From CAWFPR01 sp963817635 (GTDB taxonomy: Bacteria > Acidobacteriota > Vicinamibacteria > Vicinamibacterales > 2-12-FULL-66-21), in the NCBI GenBank assembly GCA_963817635.1, contig CAWFPR010000005.1, positions 496,001 to 560,000 on the forward strand: a stretch of DNA of 64,000 bases, in the 5' to 3' direction. The position numbers and the translations under genes were made by a program. Numbering within the stretch: position 1 is the first letter of the stretch; each line of letters opens with the position of its first letter. The notes below the pieces were generated by a model that ran no database searches, was not told where the DNA came from, and saw nothing but the letters and a program-made list of their open reading frames with translations. This document shows positions 55,963 to 63,347 of the stretch, piece by piece.

Positions 55963-57219
55963 ATGAAGAGTCTGGCGGTGCGCCTGACACTGGTGGGACT
56001 GTTCGTGATCGCGGCCGGAACGTCAGCCTATCTGTTCTGGGTCGGCGAGACGCAGGCCCGCGCGGATGCCTGGTCAGGTCGCGCGTTCGACGCGCAGGCG
56101 GTTGCCGCGACGAGAAGCGTGCTGGACCTGAGGAGCGCGCAGGAGGCGTATGTCGCCGCCGGGCAGGGCGACGACTTCTGGTCGGCGCGCGTGACGGCAA
56201 CGCTCGGCAGCCTCGAGAACTCGATCGGCTCGCTGCGCCAGGCAGCCGTGTCCGCCACGGCGCAGTCGGAAATCGACGCGGCGCTGGCCTCGCTGCAGAA
56301 GTTCGAACAGATGGATCGGCGCGCCCGCGAGTATGCGCGGTCCGGTCAGAAGCTCCTTGCCTCGGACCTCATCTTTGCCGACGGCATCGAGACGACAGGC
56401 GGTGCGCTGGCGGGGCTCGATCGCGCGCGCGACGCGGAGATCGAGGCGCGCGACGAGGCCGCGCTGGGAATCCGCCGCCGTCAGGTGTACGCGCTCGGCG
56501 CCGCCGCCGCGGCCGCGCTTCTGGCCGTCCTCCTTCTGGCGCCGCGCGCCTCGGAACCAGCCATGGTCATTCCGGTCGAAGAGCGTGTCCGGGCGGCCGA
56601 TCGCACCGGGACCTTCGATGTCGACAGCGCGCTGGATGAAGGATGGTCGCCGCCGCGCAAGGTGGCCGCACCTGCCCCGCTTCCGGCTCCGCAGGCGCCG
56701 GCGCCCGCACCCGCCCCGGCACCTTCGCCGGCCGCCACCGCGACGTTCGACTTTGCCGGCGTGGCGTCGCTCTGCACGGAACTGGCGCGCGTATCGGATA
56801 CCCAGTCCCTGCCGGTCCTCCTCGAGCGCGCGGCGGCGCTGCTCGATGCGTCCGGCATCGTCGTCTGGATTTCCGATCCGGACGGCGGCGAGATGAGTCC
56901 CGTCATCACGCACGGCTACTCCCAGCAGGTCGTGAACCGGCTCGGAACAATCCGGCGCGACGCGGAAAACGTCACCGCCGCCGCCTTCCGGACCTCCCTC
57001 CTGCAGACCGTCAAGACCGACGATGTGTCGGAGGGCGCCATTGCCGCGCCGCTTGTCACGCCCGGAGGCTGCGTGGGAGTGATGGCCGCCGAAGTCCGCG
57101 GGAAGGGTGAGAAGGACGCCTCGAAGCTGGCGGCCGCCACGATCGTGGCGGCTCAACTCGCCACGCTCGTGGGGCCCCCTTCCCGCTCGCACGCCAAGGC
57201 CGAAGCGGCGGGCATGTAG
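55963..57219 (+). CDS. Membrane sensor-like protein with GAF domain
   Basis: 418 residues from ATG 55963 (MKSLAVRLTLVGLFV) with GGAGGAAA upstream. The layout resembles a chemoreceptor input module: TM1 (about 5-27), a helical periplasmic region (about 30-165), TM2 (about 172-192), an Ala-Pro-rich linker (about 225-250, PAPAPAPAP-like), and a GAF-like domain (about 262-405). No HAMP, kinase or methyl-accepting signalling domain follows, so the output is not apparent. A TATAGT hexamer lies at 55923-55928. Confidence 0.72.
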   Translation: MKSLAVRLTLVGLFVIAAGTSAYLFWVGETQARADAWSGRAFDAQAVAATRSVLDLRSAQEAYVAAGQGDDFWSARVTATLGSLENSIGSLRQAAVSATAQSEIDAALASLQKFEQMDRRAREYARSGQKLLASDLIFADGIETTGGALAGLDRARDAEIEARDEAALGIRRRQVYALGAAAAAALLAVLLLAPRASEPAMVIPVEERVRAADRTGTFDVDSALDEGWSPPRKVAAPAPLPAPQAPAPAPAPAPSPAATATFDFAGVASLCTELARVSDTQSLPVLLERAAALLDASGIVVWISDPDGGEMSPVITHGYSQQVVNRLGTIRRDAENVTAAAFRTSLLQTVKTDDVSEGAIAAPLVTPGGCVGVMAAEVRGKGEKDASKLAAATIVAAQLATLVGPPSRSHAKAEAAGM

Positions 57220-57253
57220 CCGGCCGCCCGTGCCGCGTCCGCGGCAGGGCGGC

Positions 57254-58159
57254 TCACGCGTTCGATCGGAACGTGCGGCGGGTTCGCTGATCCTCCAGTT
57301 TTCCCTTCAGCGTGACGGTCTTCCTGTCGCGCAGGACGTCGAGCGTGAAGTCGTCGTTCGACGCCATGCGCTGGAGCCGCTGCCGGAGGTCGGACGACGA
57401 GTCGATTGAGGAGCCGTTGATCGCCGTGATGACGTCCCCGGCTTTCAGACCGGCCTTCCCGGCCGCCGATCCCTCGTTTACGGACGTCACGAGCACCCCG
57501 CCTTTGGCGCCGAAGTATCCCGCGAGCTGATCCGAGAGATCCTGCACCGTGACCCCGAGTGTGTTGCCCGTTCGCCACACCCACGTGCCGAAATCGGGCA
57601 GCGCCGGCGGAGCGGGTGGAGCCGGCGGGGCCGACGGCGCGGGAGGTGCCGGAGGTACAGGCAGTCGCCTGGCGAGGTCGCCGCTGAACGCGCGAAGGTC
57701 CGGCAGTTCGAAGAACCGGGCACCGGCGCCCGCGCTTGGTTCCACCGACACGGTCATGCGCTTGCCGTCGCGCATCAGCGCGGCGGTAATCTGGCGACCC
57801 GCGGGCGTCTCGGAGACGATTCGGGTGAACTGGCGCGCGCTCCGGACTCGCTCGCCGTCGAACTCGACGATGACGTCGTCCTTCTTGATTCCAGCCCTGG
57901 CCGCCGGACTGTCCTCGGCGACTGCATCCACCAGCACGCCTCGCTCGGCGCCCTGCGCGCCTTTCGCGTCGGCGGCTGCGACATCCCGAATCGTCACGCC
58001 GATCTCACTGCCGCGCCCGGCCAGCAGCTCGAGCGCCCGCGGCGCCACCCGATCACGGGTGGTCAGATCCTGTCCATGTGCGACAGGAGACAGCAATGCT
58101 CCAAGCCCGCCGGCGGCAAGGATCGCCAGTGTCAGCAGGCCAGTCTTCAATATCTTCAT
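57254..58159 (-). CDS. Exported protein with two PDZ domains
   Basis: 301 residues. Signal peptide MKILKTGLLTLAILAAGGLG. First PDZ at about 52-145 (GVLVDAVAEDSPAARAGIKKDDVIVEFDGERV), then a Pro/Ala-rich linker (repeats of PPAPPAP), and a second PDZ at about 200-290 (GVLVTSVNEGSAAGKAGLKAGDVITAING). No trypsin-like protease domain is present, so it resembles the C-terminal part of DegP/HtrA and is probably a binding scaffold. GGAGG precedes the ATG. Confidence 0.85.
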   Translation of the reverse strand: MKILKTGLLTLAILAAGGLGALLSPVAHGQDLTTRDRVAPRALELLAGRGSEIGVTIRDVAAADAKGAQGAERGVLVDAVAEDSPAARAGIKKDDVIVEFDGERVRSARQFTRIVSETPAGRQITAALMRDGKRMTVSVEPSAGAGARFFELPDLRAFSGDLARRLPVPPAPPAPSAPPAPPAPPALPDFGTWVWRTGNTLGVTVQDLSDQLAGYFGAKGGVLVTSVNEGSAAGKAGLKAGDVITAINGSSIDSSSDLRQRLQRMASNDDFTLDVLRDRKTVTLKGKLEDQRTRRTFRSNA

Positions 58160-58461
58160 GACCTCAAACCTCCGATGCCAGTGAGACGCGTGCCTTCTTC
58201 AAAAGGTTGTGCTGCCTGGGCGGGGCCAGCCGACGAGTCGGTCGTCTTACGCGGAGGTCAGCGGTCGTCCACCAGATGGGACGTCGCGGCGGGGCGGCTC
58301 TCGTTTTTGCCCGTGTTTGGCCGGGCACGCGATTTGATGGAGACGTGAGTGGTCGCGCGGAATCAAACGGGGTGCGTAACTCAGGCAGGCGCTGGCATCG
58401 CCGCATCCCGTCGTCAGTCAGTTCGATTTCGCGCGGCCATTGCTGTTTCCGGGAGGTCCTG
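58160..58461. other. Gene-free divergent intergenic region
   Basis: These 302 bases lie between the divergent PDZ-protein gene and the small lipoprotein gene. They hold ribosome sites for both (GGAGG on the minus strand next to 58159, GGGAGGT before 58462), so both promoters should lie here, but I see no convincing -10 pair, palindrome or RNA element. Confidence 0.4.
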
Positions 58462-58827
58462 ATGGCACGTTCGACGTCTCGCGTCGCTGCGCTGCTGGCG
58501 TTTGCCGCACTGCTGTCGGGCTGTGCGCTCGTGGTCCGGCACCCGAGCGTCGCCGAACTCAAATACAACCCGGGTCGCTACCAGGACAGGATGGTGGCCA
58601 TCGACGGCGTGGTGACGAGCTCCTGGGGTGTGCCGCTCCTGCCGTTCAGGCTCTACAAGGTCGATGACGGAACGGGCGAGGTGACGGTCGTCTCGCAGAG
58701 CGGACGCGTGCCGACACGAGGTGCGCATGTCCGAGTGAAAGGGCGCGTGAGCGATGTCGCCACGATTGGCGGCCGTGCCATCGGGCTTCACATCGAGCAG
58801 CGCGACCTCGATTTCAGGCGCCGCTAG
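58462..58827 (+). CDS. OB-fold-like lipoprotein, 121 aa
   Basis: Starts ATG 58462 with GGGAGGTCC upstream. Lipoprotein signal MARSTSRVAALLAFAALLSGC, Cys21. The mature part reads like an OB-fold nucleic-acid-binding-type barrel (YQDRMVAIDGVVTSSWGVPLLPF, HVRVKGRVSDVATIGG), similar to bacterial OB-fold (DUF4131/BOF-like) lipoproteins. Function unknown. Its stop shares the CTAG tetramer with the stop of the convergent beta-lactamase fragment. Confidence 0.75.
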   Translation: MARSTSRVAALLAFAALLSGCALVVRHPSVAELKYNPGRYQDRMVAIDGVVTSSWGVPLLPFRLYKVDDGTGEVTVVSQSGRVPTRGAHVRVKGRVSDVATIGGRAIGLHIEQRDLDFRRR

Positions 58828-59171
58828 TCCCCCGGAACCGTGCCTCCCACGGCCCGGGTCTGGTCGAAAGGCACGACCGTATCGAGCGAGAGCCGTCCCT
58901 CGTCGGATTGCCGGAAGAGTTCGTAGAGAATCGCGAGCTTGATGGTCGAGGCCGTCGCAAAGACGGCCGATGGCAACCGCTCGACGCGATCGCCCGACGT
59001 CAGATCGACAATCGAGTAGCCCATGACGCCCTCGAGGCCGGCGGACGTGCTCTCGAGCGAGCCGATGAACTTCTGTCTGAGTTCGGACGCCTTGGGATCA
59101 ACCGTCTGCGCCGCGGCGGATCCCGCGAGCGCCGCAGTCATGAACAGTGCGCTCAACAACGCTCGGCGCAT
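58824..59171 (-). pseudogene. Truncated class A beta-lactamase-like head fragment
   Basis: 115 residues: signal peptide MRRALLSALFMTAALAG, then the N-terminal part of a class A serine hydrolase with the SxxK motif in TASTIKLAILYELF. It stops at a TAG in CTAG (58824-58827), so the SDN- and KTG-type motifs needed for catalysis are absent. No remainder is found downstream. It follows the GAF/SpoIIE phosphatase gene by 9 bases. Either a decayed gene or an assembly break; a short functional product is unlikely. Confidence 0.7.
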
Positions 59172-59180
59172 GGCGGACTC

Positions 59181-60965
59181 TCAGGTCGTGATACGAACGG
59201 CGACGGCCGTCATGTCGTCGTTCGGCGGCGTATCGCCGCGCCAGGTGTGAACGGCTGAAAAGACGGCGTCCACGACTTTCGCGGCGGGCTCGTGGCGATG
59301 TGCGCCGACCACGTCGAGCAGGCGGCCGGCGGTGAATTCCTGCGCCTGGCCGTTCATGGCTTCATACACACCGTCCGTGCAGAACACGAACAGGTCTCCC
59401 GCGCGCAGGTCGAACGAGATCTCGTCGTAGGTGGACCCGGCGAAAGCGCCGAGGGGAACGCCCGGAAGCTCGATTTGCGTGCAGCCCTCCGCGGAACAGC
59501 GAATCGGGTACGGCAGCCCGGAATTTGCCAGCGTCATGGTCCGGCGCTTGAGATCGAAGAAGGTGTAGCACAGCGTGCAGTAGTACTCCTCGAGCTGGCG
59601 CTGGTGCAGGATCGTGTTCACCGAGGACAGCACGCCCGCCGGACTCGACCGCTCCGGCATGTAGCGCCGGCGGAACGTCCGGCCGCGGATGAGTTCGGCC
59701 GCAAACGCGCTGTAGAGGGCCGCCGGAGTGCCTTTGCCCGACACGTCGCCGACCGCGACGACCAGCGTGTTCGACTCGGGCGTGAGGTAGTCGTGGAAGT
59801 CGCCGCCCAGCTCGAGCGCCGGAGCGAACGCGGCCGCCACCTCCACGCCCTTGAGGCGTTTGGGAGGACCGGCCGGCAGAAGCGCCGTCTGGACCCGCTG
59901 GGCGAAACGGACCTCCTTCTCCAGCCGTTCCTCGTTCGCGCGCACCTCCTCGTAGAGCCGCGCATTCTCGATCGCGACCGCCGCCTGGCTTGCCAGGAGC
60001 GTGAGGATTTCGACATCGCGCTTCGAAAACGCGTCGAGCTCCGGGCTCTCGAGGTCGATGACACCGATGCAGCGATCCTTCAGCAGCAGCGGGATCGCCA
60101 GCTCGGAGCGGACGTCGGGGACGATCTTGATGTAGCGCGGATCCTGCGACACGTCGGAGACGAGGACTGGCTCGCGGTGGAGGGCCGCGTACCCCACGAG
60201 TCCCTCGCCCAGGCCGACGCGCGGGACCAGGACCTTCTCGCCGTACTTCACGGCGAGCTTCATCTCCAGTTCGTTCTGGTCGTTCAGCAGGAGGATACCG
60301 AGCGTACGGTAGTCGATCACGCGCTTGGTGAGCTGCGCGATGCGCGCGAAGAGCTCGTCGACGTCGAGCACCGACGCGACGTCGCGGCCGATTTCGGCGA
60401 GTGTTTCGAACGCGTCGGCATCGCGCCGGCTCCGCTCGAACAGCCGCGCGTTCACGAGCGCGACGGCGACGTGCGAGCCGAACTGCCGCAAGATGGCGAC
60501 GTCGTCGATCGTGAACTGGTCGCGGTTCTGGCTGAGCATGTTCAGCGCGCCGATGGGACGCGACTTGTGCATCAGCGGCACGACAATCTCGGAGTTCATG
60601 CCGTGCACGAACTCGAGGTACCGCGGGTCGGCCCGAAGGTCGTTCACGAGAAGCGGTTGCTCGCTGGCGACCGCGGCGCCGACGAGCCCTTCTCCCAGCC
60701 GCAGGCGGAGGGGCTTGTCCGAATCGGGATAGCCGACCGAGTAGGCCGCCCGCAGCTCGCCGCGCCGATCGTCGAGCAGGTAGACAGCCAGCGCCTCGAA
60801 GGAGATGAGGCGCCGGATCAGGCGGGGAATCTGCTGGAGGAGATCCTCGAGATCGAGGACGGCCGTGACCTGCCGCCCGAGGTCGAACAGCGTCGAGACG
60901 AGTTCGCGATCGGGGCCTGCCTGGCCGTCGGCGATCTTTCTGTCGACTGGAAATCCCTGGGTCAC
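59181..60965 (-). CDS. Two-GAF SpoIIE/RsbU-type PP2C phosphatase
   Basis: 594 residues from GTG 60965. N-terminal GAF (about 20-170, FEALAVYLLDDRRGELRAAYSVGY), second GAF (about 185-340, LGEGLVGYAALHREPVLVSDVSQDPRYIK), coiled linker (EERLEKEVRFAQRVQTALLPAG), and PP2C-SpoIIE domain (about 370-590; LGGDFHDYL, VGDVSGKGTPAALYSA, CTDGVYEAMN). A partner-switching or general stress phosphatase controlled by a GAF-bound signal. Its GTG is 11 bases after a TATAAT that overlaps the plus-strand -10 of fabZ. Confidence 0.9.
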   Translation of the reverse strand: MTQGFPVDRKIADGQAGPDRELVSTLFDLGRQVTAVLDLEDLLQQIPRLIRRLISFEALAVYLLDDRRGELRAAYSVGYPDSDKPLRLRLGEGLVGAAVASEQPLLVNDLRADPRYLEFVHGMNSEIVVPLMHKSRPIGALNMLSQNRDQFTIDDVAILRQFGSHVAVALVNARLFERSRRDADAFETLAEIGRDVASVLDVDELFARIAQLTKRVIDYRTLGILLLNDQNELEMKLAVKYGEKVLVPRVGLGEGLVGYAALHREPVLVSDVSQDPRYIKIVPDVRSELAIPLLLKDRCIGVIDLESPELDAFSKRDVEILTLLASQAAVAIENARLYEEVRANEERLEKEVRFAQRVQTALLPAGPPKRLKGVEVAAAFAPALELGGDFHDYLTPESNTLVVAVGDVSGKGTPAALYSAFAAELIRGRTFRRRYMPERSSPAGVLSSVNTILHQRQLEEYYCTLCYTFFDLKRRTMTLANSGLPYPIRCSAEGCTQIELPGVPLGAFAGSTYDEISFDLRAGDLFVFCTDGVYEAMNGQAQEFTAGRLLDVVGAHRHEPAAKVVDAVFSAVHTWRGDTPPNDDMTAVAVRITT

Positions 60966-60976
60966 AGTAGATCCGG

Positions 60977-60984
60977 ATTATACT
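60977..60984. promoter_or_regulatory. Bidirectional promoter with overlapping -10 elements
   Basis: ATTATACT reads TATACT on the plus strand (60979-60984), 11 bases before the ATG of fabZ at 60996, and TATAAT on the minus strand (60977-60982), 11 bases before the GTG of the phosphatase at 60965. The spacing is the same on both sides. Confidence 0.55.
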
Positions 60985-60995
60985 TTCAAATCCCT

Positions 60996-61463
60996 ATGGA
61001 ACTGTCGCTTCCTCTCGACTACACGGCGATCGAACGCATCCTGCCGCATCGATACCCGTTTCTGCTCGTGGACCGCATTACCGAGTTCGAGCCGGACAAG
61101 CGGATCGTCGGGATCAAGAACGTGACGCTCAACGAGCGCTATCTGGCCCATCGCCCGGGAGAGCCGCCGGTGCTCCCACCCACGATCCTCACCGAAGCGG
61201 TCGCCCAGGTCGGCGCCATCATGATCCTGGCAAAGCCCGAGAACCATGGAAAGCTCATGTACTTCATGGGCATCGAAAAAGTGCGGTATCGCCGGCCCGT
61301 TCATCCGGGAGACGTGGTCGAGATCGAGGCGCTCGTCATGCGCCTGCGCAGCCGCATGGGCGTGCTGCGCGGCATCGCGCGCGTCGAAGGCAAGGTGGTC
61401 GTCGATGGAACGATGACCTTCGCACTCGGGCCGCGAAGCCAGGGCACGCCGGCGTCTGCCTAG
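60996..61463 (+). CDS. fabZ: 3-hydroxyacyl-ACP dehydratase FabZ
   Basis: 155 residues from ATG 60996 (MELSLPLDYTAIERILPHRYPFLLVDRITEFE). The hot-dog fold shows the catalytic His in PHRYPFLLVDR and the catalytic Glu in TILTEAVAQVGA, followed by YFMGIEKVRYRRPVHPGDVVEIEA. The motif ahead of the Glu is PPVLPPTILTEA, where FabZ commonly has PVMPGVLIIEA, so a Pro replaces the usual Gly. Dehydrates 3-hydroxyacyl-ACP in fatty-acid synthesis and lipid A-linked lipids. It is separate from lpxD/lpxA here. Confidence 0.85.
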   Translation: MELSLPLDYTAIERILPHRYPFLLVDRITEFEPDKRIVGIKNVTLNERYLAHRPGEPPVLPPTILTEAVAQVGAIMILAKPENHGKLMYFMGIEKVRYRRPVHPGDVVEIEALVMRLRSRMGVLRGIARVEGKVVVDGTMTFALGPRSQGTPASA

Positions 61464-62065
61464 CGCGCCACCATCACCACCAGTCCGATCTTGACGCCGC
61501 GGGAGGTCCAGTCGGCCCAGCGCGCGTCCGGATGAAAGTACCGCCACACATCGAGCAGCGCCGGCGCCAGAATCATCGCGCCAATCCACCGCTCGTCGAT
61601 CCTGGCGGATTCCGCCATGCCGCGCGTGTCGCGCTCCGCCGGGCCGCTCTTCCCGAAGGCCGCCCCCGAATACGCCACCGATGCCAGGACGTTGAACGCG
61701 AAGACGCCGTTGGCCAGCGGTGCGGACTGGTGACGCAACCCGCGGCGACGGGACAACAGCCACTCGTTCTCGCCGTGCTGCACCCAGAAACCCGCTGATG
61801 AGATCGTGAACTCCTGGTGTCGCGGCAGGCCGCTGCGATGAGTGATCGCGAAGAACGGGATGCCGTGGAAGTCCACCTTCCGCAGGCCGGCACCCGCATC
61901 GAAGATCGCATCGAACACCAGGTGTCCCGATTCGTGCGCGGCGAGTCCCAGCGCCCCGCCGGCGAGGAATTTCCCGGCCGAGGCGGTGCGACTCCCGGAA
62001 CGAGGGGCCTGTTGCTCAGCTTGGGCCGACACGAACGGCGCAAAGGCCAACGTCAGCAGTAGCAC
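61460..62065 (-). CDS. Exported HExxH-containing hypothetical protein
   Basis: 201 residues if started at GTG 62065 (LLLTLAFAPFVSAQA, a weak signal peptide). The frame extends to 62170, but that part overlaps the start of the small plus-strand gene and the heptamer array, so it is not preferred. LAAHESGHLVFDAIFDAG contains HExxH, a possible zinc site, followed by a PFFAITH strand and one or two TM-like segments (GVFAFNVLASVAYSG; RGVKIGLVVMV). Not a recognised peptidase family. Unknown function. Confidence 0.55.
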   Translation of the reverse strand: MLLLTLAFAPFVSAQAEQQAPRSGSRTASAGKFLAGGALGLAAHESGHLVFDAIFDAGAGLRKVDFHGIPFFAITHRSGLPRHQEFTISSAGFWVQHGENEWLLSRRRGLRHQSAPLANGVFAFNVLASVAYSGAAFGKSGPAERDTRGMAESARIDERWIGAMILAPALLDVWRYFHPDARWADWTSRGVKIGLVVMVAR

Positions 62066-62068
62066 GGC

Positions 62069-62093
62069 GAACGCCGAATGCCGAACGCCGAGC
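62069..62093. repeat. Heptamer array (GAAYGCC)
   Basis: GAACGCC, GAATGCC, GAACGCC and a partial GAGC follow one another at 62069-62093, directly 5' of the GTG start of the HExxH gene. The reverse complement matches the GTTCGGC units at 63276. Confidence 0.5.
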
Positions 62094-62147
62094 CCGGCCA
62101 CGGCACGGCAGTTGCTTCTCCAGCGGCCGGAGGTCGAAAAACAACAC

Positions 62148-62294
62148 ATGCTTGAAACAATTGCCATCATTCTGATCGTTTTGTGGCTGCTGGGTATGGT
62201 CAGCGGCTACACACTCGGCAATTTCATCTACGTCCTGCTGGTCGTGGCCATCGTCCTGTTCCTCGTCCGGCTGATCAACGGCCAGAGGGTTTGA
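62148..62294 (+). CDS. lmo0937-family small membrane protein, 48 aa
   Basis: ATG 62148 preceded by CCGGAGGTCG. The 48 residues are nearly all hydrophobic and form two short TM segments (IAIILIVLWLLGMVSGY and FIYVLLVVAIVLFLVRLI) with an intervening TLGN, the pattern of lmo0937-family membrane proteins. Function unknown. The 3' end overlaps that of the YhaM-like gene by 20 bases. Missed by ordinary length cut-offs. Confidence 0.75.
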   Translation: MLETIAIILIVLWLLGMVSGYTLGNFIYVLLVVAIVLFLVRLINGQRV

Positions 62295-63234
62295 GCAGGA
62301 CGCGCCGGAACCGGGGATGAAACGCGGTGAACTGACCGCTCTGCCGATCCTCCGCAACATGGCGGCGGAACTGGTGAAGCTGCGCATCGAGATCGTCGAT
62401 GGCCGACAGGATGAACGCCTCTTCGGTCATCGGCTCTACCGGTGATCCGAGGTCGCGCTCGCCGTGGTGCGAAACGACCAGGTGTTCAATTCGCGTGCGC
62501 AGATCATCCGGGAAGCCCTCGAGCGACGCCGCCAGCTCGCGGACCATCTGCGTACCGATGGTGATGTGCCCCAGGAGGTTCCCGCGCAGCGAGTACGTGG
62601 TCACGCCGTCGTAGCTCAGTTCCTCGAGCTTGCCGATGTCGTGCAGGATCGCGCCGGCGACGACCAGATCCGCGTCGGCACCATAGCACTCCGCAAGCGC
62701 GCGTCCCGCTTCCGCGACCTTCAGGATGTGCTCGAGCAACCCGCCGCGATAGGCGTGATGGACGAGAAGCGCGGCCGGCCAGACGCGCAGACGATCCCCG
62801 TGGCGCGCGATGACCAGTTCGAGCAGCCCGCGGATCCATGGGTTCGCGACGCCGCTCACGCGCGCCTGCAGCTCGGTCCACATTTCTTCGAGCGGACGGG
62901 GTGAGCTCGGGACACAGTCGTCCTCGCGGAACCCGTCGAGTCGATCGTGCACGCGATCGACCCGGCGGATCTTCTCGATGATGAGTTCGCGCTTCTGGTT
63001 GTGCCGGTTGGCGTGCGACTGGACCTTCACGAACTCGCCCGCCTCGAATTCCTTGTCGAGCACCTCGACGCCGTCGAAAACCTTCGCCGCGATCTGTCCG
63101 GTGACGTCCTGGAGCACGAGCGAGATGAAGTCGGCTCCCCCGCGGCCGGTGCGGACCTCCTTTCGGGCACAGAGATAGAACCCGAAACCGGACGATTCGT
63201 CGTCGAGATCCGCGATGAACGGCAGGCGCCCCAT
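62275..63234 (-). CDS. YhaM-like 3'-5' exoribonuclease (OB-fold plus HD domain)
   Basis: 319 residues from ATG 63234 (MGRLPFIADLDDESSGFGFYL). N-terminal OB-fold (about 15-110; FISLVLQDVTGQIAAKVFDG), then HD domain (about 150-315) with LVHHAYRGGLLEHILKVAE, AGAILHDIGKLEEL and VSHHGERDLG supplying the metal ligands. This is the CBF1/YhaM group of 3'-5' exoribonucleases. Cytoplasmic RNA turnover. The longer frame upstream to 63945 is antisense-like noise over the transporter gene. Confidence 0.88.
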   Translation of the reverse strand: MGRLPFIADLDDESSGFGFYLCARKEVRTGRGGADFISLVLQDVTGQIAAKVFDGVEVLDKEFEAGEFVKVQSHANRHNQKRELIIEKIRRVDRVHDRLDGFREDDCVPSSPRPLEEMWTELQARVSGVANPWIRGLLELVIARHGDRLRVWPAALLVHHAYRGGLLEHILKVAEAGRALAECYGADADLVVAGAILHDIGKLEELSYDGVTTYSLRGNLLGHITIGTQMVRELAASLEGFPDDLRTRIEHLVVSHHGERDLGSPVEPMTEEAFILSAIDDLDAQLHQFRRHVAEDRQSGQFTAFHPRFRRVLLKPSGR

Positions 63235-63275
63235 CTGTCGCGATGTTACCACCGCGGCGTGACAGGCGGGGTCAT

Positions 63276-63347
<72 letters not shown>

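Noticed and set aside
58164..58568. 134-codon minus-strand frame in the gap after the PDZ gene
   Set aside because: Ser/Arg-rich, no ribosome site or motif, and it overlaps the lipoprotein gene antisense.
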